Shown here one piece after another: positions 1-8,170 of a DNA stretch of 20,956 nt. The position numbers were made by a program, and so were the translations under genes. The notes beneath the pieces are model-generated. The model did no database searches, was not told the DNA's origin, and was given only the letters and a program-made list of their open reading frames with translations. Source of the DNA: Verrucomicrobiales bacterium (GTDB lineage: Bacteria; Verrucomicrobiota; Verrucomicrobiia; Limisphaerales; SXQI01); contig SXQI01000131.1 in assembly GCA_005793025.1 (NCBI GenBank), positions 1 to 20,956 on the forward strand, in the 5' to 3' direction. How positions within the stretch are numbered: position 1 is the stretch's first letter; each line of letters starts with the position of its first letter.

Positions 1-1
1 A

Positions 2-805
2 GTGCTCGAGTCGGAAGCAGCGCGCCAATTGAAGGTTATTTCGCGCTGGGGTGTGGGTTATGACTCGATTGATGTCGCCGCAGCTACGAGGCAAGGGATC
101 GTGGTAGCTTTCACACCGGGTTTGCTTAATGAAGCGGTCGCGGATTGGGCGTTCGCTTTATTGCTCGGGGTTGCGCGTCGTGTTCATTTGGGTCATGAAT
201 CAGTGGTGAGTGGATCTTGGACCTCCCACTGGGGTCACGACATTCACGGGAAAACTCTAGGGATTGTGGGGTTTGGCCGCATCGGCCAAGCCGTCGCGAA
301 ACGCGCCACGGGTTTTGATATGAAAGTGCTTGCCCACGACTCGAACCCTGATCCCAGTGCTGTAGGAGCCGAGTTTGTCGGGTTGGATGAGTTGCTGCAG
401 TGCAGCGATTTTGTCTCTCTCCATGTTGCGTTGAATTCTGGCACGCGTGGTTTGATCGGCACGGACCAATTACGACGAATGAAAACAAGCGCTTATCTAA
501 TTAACACAGCTCGCGGGCCGGTTGTGGATGAGATTGCATTGGCGAAAAGTTTGCGTGCCGGAGAGATCGCTGGCGCAGCGTTGGATGTTTTTTCGACAGA
601 ACCTTTGCCTGCCGATAGTCCGTTGCGTGGCGCACCCAATCTACTTCTGACACCTCACCTCGCATCGTTTGCTCGGGAAACAGGCGAGGCGGTGTCTAAT
701 GCAGCAGCTGACGCGATCGTTAGTTTGAAGAACGGAGAGCGCCCTCGGTGGGTCGTGGATCCAACCGTGTTTGCATCTCCAAAGTTGCGGGCTTCGATCA
801 AATAA
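2..805 (+). CDS. D-2-hydroxyacid dehydrogenase (phosphoglycerate dehydrogenase-like), 5' end cut
   Basis: NAD-dependent D-isomer 2-hydroxyacid dehydrogenase, most like the phosphoglycerate dehydrogenase branch; it would interconvert a 2-oxoacid and a D-2-hydroxyacid in the cytoplasm. The visible 267 residues carry the Rossmann motif GFGRIG (about 90-95 of the fragment) and the three catalytic positions of the family: Arg171 in NTARG, Glu200 in DVFSTEP and His219 in TPH. The reading frame is open at the window edge and family members carry roughly 50-60 more N-terminal residues, so the true start lies upstream; the GTG at position 2 is internal. There is no C-terminal ACT domain, which argues against a full serine-pathway SerA and for a sugar-acid or glyoxylate-type reductase. 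The next gene, an aldolase, follows after 13 bases, so the two are probably co-transcribed and may act on related 2-oxo sugar acids. The substrate cannot be read from sequence. Confidence 0.9.
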   Translation: MLESEAARQLKVISRWGVGYDSIDVAAATRQGIVVAFTPGLLNEAVADWAFALLLGVARRVHLGHESVVSGSWTSHWGHDIHGKTLGIVGFGRIGQAVAKRATGFDMKVLAHDSNPDPSAVGAEFVGLDELLQCSDFVSLHVALNSGTRGLIGTDQLRRMKTSAYLINTARGPVVDEIALAKSLRAGEIAGAALDVFSTEPLPADSPLRGAPNLLLTPHLASFARETGEAVSNAAADAIVSLKNGERPRWVVDPTVFASPKLRASIK

Positions 806-818
806 TCCTCAGCTCACA

Positions 819-1583
819 ATGATTAAGAATAACGTCAGAGCTAAGTTACAAAGGGGCGAAACGAGTGTTGGCACTTGGGTGACGATTCCGGATCCTATGG
901 TTGCGGGGATGCTTTCTAGGACGCCGTTCGATTGGTTGACAATCGAATTAGAGCATTCACCGACGACGATGGAGACGGCAGCTCTGAGCTTTGCGCTGAT
1001 AGCTGCGCGTGGAAAAGTCCCGTTAGCACGGATTCCCATCAACAGTGTAGAAAACATCAAACGCGTTTTGGATACAGGCGCATTCGGAGTGGTCGTGCCG
1101 ATGGTGAACACGCGGAGTGACGCCGAGGCAGTGGTAATGGCGGCAAGGTATGCTCCCGAGGGAGCTCGTTCGATTGGTGGCCTTTTTCATGCACATAATT
1201 TTGCAACTGATCCAGCAACCTACTACGCGACAGCGAATGACCAGATCCTTGTGGTTGTGATGATTGAAACCGCACAGGCTGTAACCAACGTGGATGATAT
1301 CTTGAGTGTTCCTGGTATCGACGCGTGTTTTATTGGGCCGAATGATTTGCACAAATCACTGGGTCTGACTCCAGTTTTTGAGAGTGATCATCCGGCTTTC
1401 CTGAGAAGTGTAGATTTGGTTTTGGCCGCAGCGAAACGACATAAGGTTGCTGCGGGGATTCACGTAGGCGACCCTGAGGCGGCGGGGCGTAGAAGCGCAC
1501 AGGGATTCCAGTTGATCGCGGTGGCGAGTGATGCGGGATTCCTGATGGGAGCTGCGAATGCGGCAACCCAAATAGATTTATGA
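819..1583 (+). CDS. HpcH/HpaI-family class II 2-oxo-3-deoxy acid aldolase
   Basis: Metal-dependent aldolase of the HpcH/HpaI family, which splits 2-keto-3-deoxy acids into pyruvate and an aldehyde. The 254-residue length is typical. Residues equivalent to the HpaI active site are present: His46 in IELEH, Arg71 in ARIP, Glu150 in MIE (metal ligand) and Asp176 in GPNDL (metal ligand). The reading frame is open back to 771, but the ATG at 819 gives the family-like N-terminus, avoids overlap with the dehydrogenase that ends at 805, and is preferred. No clear Shine-Dalgarno precedes it, so translation may be coupled to the upstream gene. Paired with a 2-hydroxyacid dehydrogenase, it suggests degradation of a sugar-derived 2-oxo acid, such as a deoxy-rhamnonate-type or 4-hydroxy-2-oxo acid. 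The exact substrate is inference. Confidence 0.9.
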   Translation: MIKNNVRAKLQRGETSVGTWVTIPDPMVAGMLSRTPFDWLTIELEHSPTTMETAALSFALIAARGKVPLARIPINSVENIKRVLDTGAFGVVVPMVNTRSDAEAVVMAARYAPEGARSIGGLFHAHNFATDPATYYATANDQILVVVMIETAQAVTNVDDILSVPGIDACFIGPNDLHKSLGLTPVFESDHPAFLRSVDLVLAAAKRHKVAAGIHVGDPEAAGRRSAQGFQLIAVASDAGFLMGAANAATQIDL

Positions 1584-1657
1584 AGAGTTCGTGAATCTGT
1601 TGCCCTAATCCAGAGCCCCATTACAATGATCTCGATTTAATTGAATTGGAAATCACC

Positions 1658-2212
1658 ATGAGCAACTCAAATGCACAAAGCATGTCTTGGCTTTTTTTTA
1701 CACTGATCACCGTCTTTTCTTGGGGGGTCTATGGGGTGTTTCTGCACACCGGCCAGATGGCGATGCAGGATCCCGTCAATGGAAGGTATAAAGCATTTCT
1801 TTTCGTCGGGATCGCCTACTTTTTCACAGCCGTGCTGGCTCCTCTGGTTCTCCTGTTAGTGAAAGGTGCATCGTTGAGTTTTCCTGCCAAAGGGCTTTGG
1901 TGGTCGCTGATTGCTGGCATTGTGGGTGCTCTCGGTGCATTTGCGGTGCTACTCGCCTTTGGTGCCAAAGGCCATCCGATTGTTGTGATGTCAATCGTGT
2001 TTGCAGGAGCCCCGATTGTGAATGCCCTGTATGCGATTCTCGCTCATCCTCCAGAGGGTGGTTGGGGGAGTATTAACCCAAAATTCTATCTCGGCATTGT
2101 TCTCGCAGCGGTCGGTGGTTTTATGGTTAGCCGGTACAAACCTGCGGCACCAGCACCCGGTCCGAAACCAGTTGCGCACGCGACGATTCCTAGCACCGTA
2201 GTTCCACGTTAA
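1658..2212 (+). CDS. Half-size EamA-like inner-membrane protein
   Basis: A 184-residue integral membrane protein with about five hydrophobic spans (roughly residues 11-30, 46-68, 80-101, 107-128 and 142-159). It ends in a Pro/Ala-rich cytosolic-looking tail of about 25 residues. Its size and glycine-rich helices resemble one half of a DMT/EamA transporter, which normally has two five-helix repeats in one chain; a half-size protein would have to dimerise. The start at ATG 1658 is chosen over the in-frame TTG at 1646 because it is the standard codon and places the first helix near the N-terminus. It ends 6 bases before the acyl-CoA ligase, so the two are likely translationally coupled. Whether it transports anything, and what, is unknown. 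Confidence 0.75.
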   Translation: MSNSNAQSMSWLFFTLITVFSWGVYGVFLHTGQMAMQDPVNGRYKAFLFVGIAYFFTAVLAPLVLLLVKGASLSFPAKGLWWSLIAGIVGALGAFAVLLAFGAKGHPIVVMSIVFAGAPIVNALYAILAHPPEGGWGSINPKFYLGIVLAAVGGFMVSRYKPAAPAPGPKPVAHATIPSTVVPR

Positions 2213-2218
2213 CTTCGA

Positions 2219-3523
2219 ATGAAGCCCGGCGATTTTGTCTCTCGCGCCGCTCTTGAATTGTGGCAGGCAGAACAGTTGGGACTTTTGCTGAAGGGGCTTT
2301 CTCGGAATCTGTTCTACGCGGCGACCGCTGAAAGGCTAAAAACCGGCAACGACGTTCAAGAAACGCTGAGTCGATTTAAGGCGAACTGTCCCTTCACAAC
2401 CAAAGCTGAGTTAGCCGCCGACCAAGCGGCAAATCCTCCATTCGGCTCCAATCAATCTTTTTCGTTAGAAAGCTTCACCCGGTTTCACCAAACCAGTGGA
2501 ACTACTGGAACTCCTTTGCGCTGGCTCGACACTCCGGAGAGTTGGGGTGTGTTACTCGATTGTTGGAAGGAAGTGTATCGAGCGGCGGGTGTAGGGTCTG
2601 GTGACCGTGTGATGTTCGCTTTTTCCTTTGGACCATTCCTAGGTTTCTGGACCGCGTTCGAAGCCGCATCTAGCTTGGGTTGTCTTTGCTTGCCGGGAGG
2701 TGGACAAGGGTCGCGCGAGCGATTGAAAATGATGCTTGAGAACAAGGTCACGGTTTTATGCAGCACCCCAACTTATGCAATGCGTTTGGCGGAGGTTGCG
2801 CAATCCGAGGGGTTCGATTTTTCCAAGTTACCGCTGCGTCGTCTGATCGTGGCGGGTGAACCCGGCGGGAGCATCCCTGAAACACGCAAGGTGCTGGAGA
2901 ATCTCTGGTCCGGACCGAAAGTTTTCGACCATCATGGTCTTACAGAGGTCGGGCCTGTGACCTTCGAGTGTCCTGATCGGCCCGGTTGTTTACACTTGAT
3001 TGAGCACTCTTACTTAGCGGAGGTAATCGATCCAAAAACTCTCGCAACGGTTAGCGATGGGGAGCCGGGTGAGTTGGTCTTAACGACGTTGCGCCGCCAC
3101 GGGATGCCTGTGCTCCGCTATCGAACGGGAGACTTGGTCCGGATGGAATCGCGGAAGGCCGACCGATGTGTTTGCGGCAGAATTGAAAAAACACTGATTG
3201 GGGGAATATTGGGTCGTACGGATGACATGGTGGTCGTCCGAGGTGTAAATATTTATCCCACCGCTGTGGAAAGGATCGTTCGGTCCTGCTCGGGTATTGT
3301 CGAGTATCGAGTTCGTGTGTTTACCGACGCGAGTTTGAGCGAACTCGAAGTCGAGATCGAGATTGAAGCTAACCGGGAAGATTCCAAGGAAATCGTAGCG
3401 GAGCTACAAAATAAATTCCAAGAAGCTTTTGCTTTAAGGGTTCCTGTCAAATCTGTGATCGATGGTCAACTACCTCGCTTTGATTTGAAGGCCGATCGTT
3501 GGCAGAAATCCTGCAAACCTTAG
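2219..3523 (+). CDS. Phenylacetate-CoA ligase-like AMP-forming acyl-CoA synthetase
   Basis: An ANL-superfamily adenylating enzyme of the PaaK type: it would activate a carboxylic acid with ATP and transfer it to CoA. The 434-residue length matches PaaK rather than long acyl-CoA synthetases. Motifs in order are the ATP P-loop TSGTTGTP (92-99), GEPGG (213-217), the A5-type motif DHHGLTE (237-243), YRTGD (301-305), the hinge region GRTDD (332-336) and a likely catalytic Lys424 near the C-terminus. Cys317 and Cys319 form a C-x-CGR element as in PaaK homologues. Without a phenylacetate catabolic cluster nearby, phenylacetate is not a safe substrate call; another aryl or fatty acid is equally possible. 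It follows a small membrane protein after 6 bases. Confidence 0.88.
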   Translation: MKPGDFVSRAALELWQAEQLGLLLKGLSRNLFYAATAERLKTGNDVQETLSRFKANCPFTTKAELAADQAANPPFGSNQSFSLESFTRFHQTSGTTGTPLRWLDTPESWGVLLDCWKEVYRAAGVGSGDRVMFAFSFGPFLGFWTAFEAASSLGCLCLPGGGQGSRERLKMMLENKVTVLCSTPTYAMRLAEVAQSEGFDFSKLPLRRLIVAGEPGGSIPETRKVLENLWSGPKVFDHHGLTEVGPVTFECPDRPGCLHLIEHSYLAEVIDPKTLATVSDGEPGELVLTTLRRHGMPVLRYRTGDLVRMESRKADRCVCGRIEKTLIGGILGRTDDMVVVRGVNIYPTAVERIVRSCSGIVEYRVRVFTDASLSELEVEIEIEANREDSKEIVAELQNKFQEAFALRVPVKSVIDGQLPRFDLKADRWQKSCKP

Positions 3524-3576
3524 ATTTTTCCGCGTGGGATTTACTTTCCCGGTGGATTCGTCAGTATTAGCAAAAT

Positions 3577-4680
3577 ATGTTAAAAGCTGGAATTGTTGGG
3601 TTGCCGAATGTGGGAAAATCAACCTTGTTTAATGCGGTAACCCGCACGCGGAAAGCTGAGGCCGCGAACTATCCGTTTTGCACCATCGATCCTAATGTGG
3701 GCATTGTCACTGTCCCGGATGCTCGTTTGGAAGTGCTATCCAAGATCGCAAAGACATCGGTGATCATCCCGGCTGCTGTTGAGTTTGTGGACATCGCTGG
3801 TTTGGTGAAAGGTGCCTCGGCAGGGGAAGGCCTTGGGAACAAATTTCTGACGCATATCCGCGAAGTGGATGCGATTGTGCAGGTGGTTCGATGTTTCGAG
3901 GATGAGAATATTCACCATGTTGCAGGCACCGTCGATCCGGTCAGGGATATTGAGATTATTTTTACTGAATTGATTTTGTGTGATGTGGAGGCGGTTCAAC
4001 GTCGGTTAGAAAAAGTTGCTAAGGACGCCAAGCGTGGGGACAAAGTTGCACTCGCTGAACAGGAGGTGCTCAAGAAAATTGAGCCTCACATCAACGCCGG
4101 CAAACCAGCGATCACGTTGGAACTGACGGCGGAGGAGAAGGTGATCGCCAAGGGCTTTTATTTGCTTACGGATAAGCCGACGATTTTTGCGGCGAACGTA
4201 AAAGAGACCGATCTAGCCAATGCGGATCAGAATCCTTATGTGTGCAGTGTGAGGGAGTATGCACGGACGCATGTTGCCTGTGAAACGGTCACTATCAGTG
4301 CACAGATTGAGAGCGATCTCGTTGATCTTTCACCAACCGAGGCTCAAGAGTTTTTGACAGATTTGGGGGTCAAAGAATCGGGGGTAGGGGCACTCATTCG
4401 AGGCACATACCATCTGCTCGGGTTGCGAACCTATTTCACTGCTGGAGAAAAAGAGGTGAGAGCTTGGACGATCCATACAGGAGACACCGCGCCCAAGGCT
4501 GCTGGAGTGATTCACAGCGATTTCGAAAGGGGATTTATCAAGGCAGAAACCGTTGCGTACGATGCGTTGGTTCAGTGTGGTTCGGTGGCGGTGGCTCGCG
4601 AAAAGGGGTTGTATCGGATGGAAGGTAAAGAATACATCGTCAAAGACGGTGATGTCCTTTTATTCAAGTTTAATGTCTAA
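3577..4680 (+). CDS. ychF: Ribosome-binding ATPase YchF (Obg family)
   Basis: The universally conserved Obg-family P-loop protein YchF/OLA1, which binds ribosomes and hydrolyses ATP rather than GTP. The 367-residue length is typical. Visible features are the Walker A/G1 motif GLPNVGKS (8-15), the G3 motif DIAGL (72-76), the NVKE sequence (207-210) replacing the NKxD guanine-specificity motif, and a C-terminal TGS domain (about 282-367) including the conserved RAWTIHTGDTAP stretch. It stands alone: 53 bases separate it from the ligase upstream and 51 from the hydrolase downstream, with no sign of a peptidyl-tRNA hydrolase gene beside it. No Shine-Dalgarno is apparent before the ATG. Confidence 0.97.
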   Translation: MLKAGIVGLPNVGKSTLFNAVTRTRKAEAANYPFCTIDPNVGIVTVPDARLEVLSKIAKTSVIIPAAVEFVDIAGLVKGASAGEGLGNKFLTHIREVDAIVQVVRCFEDENIHHVAGTVDPVRDIEIIFTELILCDVEAVQRRLEKVAKDAKRGDKVALAEQEVLKKIEPHINAGKPAITLELTAEEKVIAKGFYLLTDKPTIFAANVKETDLANADQNPYVCSVREYARTHVACETVTISAQIESDLVDLSPTEAQEFLTDLGVKESGVGALIRGTYHLLGLRTYFTAGEKEVRAWTIHTGDTAPKAAGVIHSDFERGFIKAETVAYDALVQCGSVAVAREKGLYRMEGKEYIVKDGDVLLFKFNV

Positions 4681-4731
4681 TACGCAGAATTCAGCCTGAT
4701 TTACAAAACTAAACCAAGCCTCACCCTCATT

Positions 4732-5613
4732 ATGAAACGATCATTGTACAGCTTGTTCACAGTGCTTCTCGTGTTCACCGCCGCGCATGCGGCTGAGTTC
4801 ACTCGGACGGAAGATGTCATTTATGGTCGGAAATTTGGCACGGCATTAACGTTCGATGTTTTCCAACCCGAAAAAGCGAATGGGTATGGAATTATTTTCA
4901 TGGTGAGCGGTGGTTTTTTCTCGAGCCATGAAGCGATCAACCCCGGATATTACAAAAACTTCCTCGATCGAGGTTACACGATTTTCACGGTGGTGCATGG
5001 GTCGCAGCCGCGGTTCATCATTCCTGAGATTATTCAGGATATTCATCGTTCTGTTCGTTACATTCGGCATCACGCCAAAAAATATGGTGTAGATCCAGAA
5101 AAGCTAGGAATCACGGGCGGAAGCGCAGGCGGGCATCTCTCGCTGACGATGGGGACTCAAGGCAAACCCGGATCACCGGATGCGAAGGATCCCATCGACC
5201 GGGAAAGCAGCGCGGTGCAGGCGGTTGCTTGCTTTTTTCCACCAACCGACTTTTCCAACTGGGGATCGCAGGGCGATGATGGGGTCGGAGTTGGAACGCT
5301 CATTCAGTTCAAACCAGCATTCGGACCCCGCTCCGACACCGCAGAGAGCCGAACTGTTCTCGGAAAGGAAATTTCGCCAATTCACTACATCACTGCGAAA
5401 ATGGCCCCCACATTGATCATCCACGGCGATGCGGACAAATTAGTGCCAATTTATCAGGCGAACATTTTCGGGGCGAAAGCTAAAGAGATGGGGGCCAAAT
5501 TCAAATTGATTGAGCGACCCGGTAAGGATCATGGCTGGCCGGATATGGTCAGTGACCTGAAGATTTTTGCTGATTGGTTCGATGAGAACCTCCGTGGCCT
5601 AACCAAGCCTTGA
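4732..5613 (+). CDS. Secreted alpha/beta hydrolase (BD-FAE-like esterase)
   Basis: A 293-residue protein with a cleavable signal peptide (MKRSLYSLF followed by a hydrophobic run, likely cut after the AHA at about residue 20) and an alpha/beta-hydrolase fold. The nucleophile motif is GGSAGG (129-134) with Ser131; the acid is probably Asp235 in HGDADKLVP and the base His267 in KDHGW. This arrangement resembles the BD-FAE/carbohydrate-esterase relatives that remove acyl groups from plant polysaccharides, which are numerous in Verrucomicrobiota and Planctomycetota. It would act in the periplasm or outside the cell. The substrate is not readable; a general carboxylesterase or dipeptidyl-peptidase-like function is also possible. 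The FmdB-type gene follows after 25 bases. Confidence 0.88.
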   Translation: MKRSLYSLFTVLLVFTAAHAAEFTRTEDVIYGRKFGTALTFDVFQPEKANGYGIIFMVSGGFFSSHEAINPGYYKNFLDRGYTIFTVVHGSQPRFIIPEIIQDIHRSVRYIRHHAKKYGVDPEKLGITGGSAGGHLSLTMGTQGKPGSPDAKDPIDRESSAVQAVACFFPPTDFSNWGSQGDDGVGVGTLIQFKPAFGPRSDTAESRTVLGKEISPIHYITAKMAPTLIIHGDADKLVPIYQANIFGAKAKEMGAKFKLIERPGKDHGWPDMVSDLKIFADWFDENLRGLTKP

Positions 5614-5638
5614 TCCCACAAGATCGATTCGGAGTCCT

Positions 5639-5869
5639 ATGCCAATCTACGAATTCCACTGCGAACAATGTGGACAGAATTCTGAGATACTTATTCGGTC
5701 CAAGGATTGGAAAGGGACGACGTGTCCAGCGTGTGGATCGCCAAAGCTGACTAAGCAGTTGTCAGTTTTTGCATCCTCTGGATCGCCAAATGCCAGTGCA
5801 GGAGCAGAATGCTCCGGCGTTCCTAGTTCGTGTGGAAAATGTGGGACGGGTAAGCCCCATTCTCATTAG
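5639..5869 (+). CDS. FmdB-family zinc-ribbon regulatory protein
   Basis: A 76-residue zinc-ribbon protein starting with the MPIYEF hallmark of the FmdB/CxxC_CxxC_SSSS family. The zinc site is Cys8-x2-Cys11 and Cys29-x2-Cys32, followed by a serine-rich tail that contains three more cysteines (58, 65, 68), the last two again spaced C-x2-C. A GGAG lies a few bases before the ATG and supports this start. The function of this widespread family is poorly defined; regulatory roles have been proposed. Its stop codon overlaps the stop of the convergent HAD gene by 4 bases, leaving no room for a terminator between them. Confidence 0.9.
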   Translation: MPIYEFHCEQCGQNSEILIRSKDWKGTTCPACGSPKLTKQLSVFASSGSPNASAGAECSGVPSSCGKCGTGKPHSH

Positions 5870-6543
5870 AGACAAATCTCCGCCGGGCTAATTCTCAGCA
5901 AGTCGTGTACGAGCCAATCTGCCCGATGAGGAGTTAATTCCTCCATCGAATGAGCTCCTGTGGCAACGGCGAGCACTTTTGCTTGGATCGCCCGGCCACA
6001 GGTGATGTCGTGCGGGGTATCGCCAATTACCAACACCTCGTCTCCACGCAGAACTGTGTTGAGATGCTTAGCACCTCGGTCGAACGCAGTTGCTGCAATT
6101 CGATTCCGATCCTCATGATCATCCCCATAACCTCCGAAATAGAAGTGCTGCCAAAGTCCGTATCGAGTCAATTTGAGTTCTGCACCCCGTCGGACGTTTC
6201 CAGTAAGGAGACCGATCTCAGGTTGATGAGGCAGGGTTTTTAACGAGGAAATCCAATCCTCGACTCCGGGGCAAATCTCGCCCGGCACTACTTCCAATAA
6301 TTCTTGAAGGAGTGTGGTGTAAGCATCAAAAAACCGTGTCACGTTCTCCGTGGTCATCACCGTGTCGATGTGTGTCAGGCATTCCCGCAGAAGCGCGTGG
6401 TCTGTTCGACCAGAAAAACTGACCCCTTCGGTCGCTTGCGTCGAGTTAAACACCGAAGCGAACGCCTCCTTAAAAGCCCGAACTCCAGCACCGCCGGAGC
6501 GGATTAGGGTACCGTCGATATCAAAAAGTACGAGGCGAATCAT
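5866..6543 (-). CDS. HAD-family hydrolase (phosphoglycolate phosphatase-like)
   Basis: A 225-residue haloacid dehalogenase-type phosphatase. Motif I is DIDGTL with nucleophile Asp8 and general acid Asp10; motif II is LLTGN with Thr114; the acidic motif IV is GDTPHD (174-179) with Asp175 and Asp179. A helical cap (about residues 17-90) between motifs I and II places it in subfamily I, like Gph and beta-phosphoglucomutase relatives. The Thr-Gly-Asn after motif II and a length near 225 favour a phosphoglycolate phosphatase-like role, but HAD substrates are hard to predict. It is the last gene of a minus-strand run, 69 bases after the flavodoxin-like gene. Confidence 0.9.
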   Translation of the reverse strand: MIRLVLFDIDGTLIRSGGAGVRAFKEAFASVFNSTQATEGVSFSGRTDHALLRECLTHIDTVMTTENVTRFFDAYTTLLQELLEVVPGEICPGVEDWISSLKTLPHQPEIGLLTGNVRRGAELKLTRYGLWQHFYFGGYGDDHEDRNRIAATAFDRGAKHLNTVLRGDEVLVIGDTPHDITCGRAIQAKVLAVATGAHSMEELTPHRADWLVHDLLRISPAEICL

Positions 6544-6612
6544 GTCGTGATCAATCTGTTGTAAAGGAAAGATTCCAAAGAGAACGGGACAGGCAGCATC
6601 AAGTTACACGGC

Positions 6613-7170
6613 TCAACCCGGGCGTTGCCGTTGATCCAATCGTAGGGTGGGATGCTGGTCTTTGCGTCCGTGGACGTAGAGGGCAGTCCACTCCGCCAAG
6701 CGTTGTCCAAGAAGGCGACACGCGGCTTGGGTTCCATCATCACGAGGTTCCTTAGCCGCTACAGCACCGTAGTGCAACGTGACCATTTTTGAGGCGTAAT
6801 CGGTGACGCCGAAAACCAGAAACCCAAAGTTCATCAAGACTGTGAGAATCGACTGGCAGGCCAGTTCCATCCCTCCTCCCCAACCGCCAGCAGAGCTGAA
6901 GGCACAGCCAATTTTTCCGTCAATCTGCATCCAACTTGCTCCCATCACTTCATCCCAGAATTTCTTCATCTTCCATGAGAGCACTCCCATATTGGTCGGG
7001 CTGCCAACGGCGATGCCATCACACCACGTCACATCTTCTGCTTTGGCTTCGTCAACGCTGAGCACTCGAACATCGGTGTCAGGCACCGACGCCGCACCTT
7101 GGCCAACCAATTCGGCCATTTTGCGGACGTTGCCGGACTTGGAATCGTATAGGACTAAAATTCGGTTCAT
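6613..7170 (-). CDS. Flavodoxin/WrbA-like NAD(P)H:quinone oxidoreductase family protein
   Basis: A 185-residue flavodoxin-fold protein. The FMN phosphate loop is DSKSGN (9-14); flavin-ring contacts are suggested by SPTNMG (57-62) and the glycine-rich SSAGGWGGG (92-100), which is typical of the WrbA branch. It would bind FMN and reduce quinones with two electrons or act as an electron carrier in the cytoplasm. The arginine/glutamine-rich C-terminal tail after about residue 168 is not part of the fold and looks lineage-specific. It starts 30 bases after the end of the TIM-barrel gene, so co-transcription is likely. No Shine-Dalgarno is seen. True WrbA also forms tetramers through an insertion that I cannot confirm here. 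Confidence 0.87.
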   Translation of the reverse strand: MNRILVLYDSKSGNVRKMAELVGQGAASVPDTDVRVLSVDEAKAEDVTWCDGIAVGSPTNMGVLSWKMKKFWDEVMGASWMQIDGKIGCAFSSAGGWGGGMELACQSILTVLMNFGFLVFGVTDYASKMVTLHYGAVAAKEPRDDGTQAACRLLGQRLAEWTALYVHGRKDQHPTLRLDQRQRPG

Positions 7171-7200
7171 GAATCGGAGGGGAACGCTGCCAAATTGGTG

Positions 7201-8088
7201 TTAAAGTTGCAACCGAAGACCATCTAGCCCACGCAGGTTGCGGCCCAAGGTTTCTTCAGAATCTGTTTCAGGTCGATGGTCCAGAATGCCAACTGCACCT
7301 TTCCAGCCACTGTCCCGAATGGCCTTGAGTAATCGTAATTCCTGATCCCCTTCACCTAAATGAAGGATTTTTTTTCCTGTCTGATCTCCGTCCTTCACCA
7401 TGCCATTGAGGTTTATGGCGTAAAGAAAGGGGATCATTTTGGGTAGGAATTTTTCAAAACGATCAAGATGTGCGTGGCCATGATGCAGGTTGAAAATCAT
7501 TCCCACATTGGTGGAGCCCAGAGCCCGAATGAGCTGAATCTGGTTTTCAGGTTCACCAAACCAACCTCCGTGGTTATAAAGACCCACACGACAGCCGATG
7601 CGGCTTGCGGCTTCCACGATTGGACGTAACCGATCTACTTCCGCCTTGATGCGTTGAGCTTGTTCTTCAGCGGTCTTGGTGAGTTCTCCTCCGCCTGTAA
7701 CCCACAATTGGGTCTTGGTTTTGTGCCTCTCAAGAACGTTGAGAATAGTCCGCGCATCATTGTCCAGAGTGGAAGGAAACCACCATGCGGTCAACTCGAT
7801 CCCGTTACGGATGCACGCTTCCACCTCGGCGTCAAAAGTGGGGATATGTTCCGCACGCCAGTCATAAGCGAGTCGCCGTAGTCCAAGACGTTTCAACAAC
7901 TGAGCTCGTTCCTCAGGCCCCCTCTTCTTTGCATCGAACGGCACAATGCACCACGCGACGAGGTTTGTCCGGTCGAAGATTCCGGGAGAAGCAGCCTTCG
8001 CTTGCGAACCCGTTGCAAAACACCAAATCATTGATGTCACGAGGCAGAACTCAATCAGAGCGGGCAAGGTTGCAATACGGAGTTTCAT
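7201..8088 (-). CDS. Secreted sugar phosphate isomerase/epimerase-like TIM-barrel protein
   Basis: A 295-residue protein with an N-terminal signal peptide or anchor (a hydrophobic stretch around residues 5-27 ending near GSQA) followed by a xylose-isomerase-like TIM barrel. Likely metal-site elements are YNHGGW (171-176), FNLHHG (199-204), the INLNGM segment near 225-230 and the Asp-His pair at 270-271. Proteins of this kind, exported and related to AP-endonuclease-2 family isomerases, are abundant in Planctomycetota and Verrucomicrobiota and are thought to handle sugars in the periplasm. The substrate is unknown. It lies 82 bases downstream of pyrD and 30 bases upstream of the flavodoxin-like gene on the same strand. 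Confidence 0.82.
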   Translation of the reverse strand: MKLRIATLPALIEFCLVTSMIWCFATGSQAKAASPGIFDRTNLVAWCIVPFDAKKRGPEERAQLLKRLGLRRLAYDWRAEHIPTFDAEVEACIRNGIELTAWWFPSTLDNDARTILNVLERHKTKTQLWVTGGGELTKTAEEQAQRIKAEVDRLRPIVEAASRIGCRVGLYNHGGWFGEPENQIQLIRALGSTNVGMIFNLHHGHAHLDRFEKFLPKMIPFLYAINLNGMVKDGDQTGKKILHLGEGDQELRLLKAIRDSGWKGAVGILDHRPETDSEETLGRNLRGLDGLRLQL

Positions 8089-8170
8089 GACACTAATTTG
8101 GAGAAATCTCAGAGAATTTCAGCAATAAAAAAGCTGGTATCGCTAAGCTGCTATCCTCATCAAACCCCTC

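Noticed and set aside
126..488. Minus-strand open frame opposite the 2-hydroxyacid dehydrogenase
   Set aside because: It is fully antisense to a gene with intact catalytic motifs, and its translation is low-complexity and rich in Arg, Ser and Gln.
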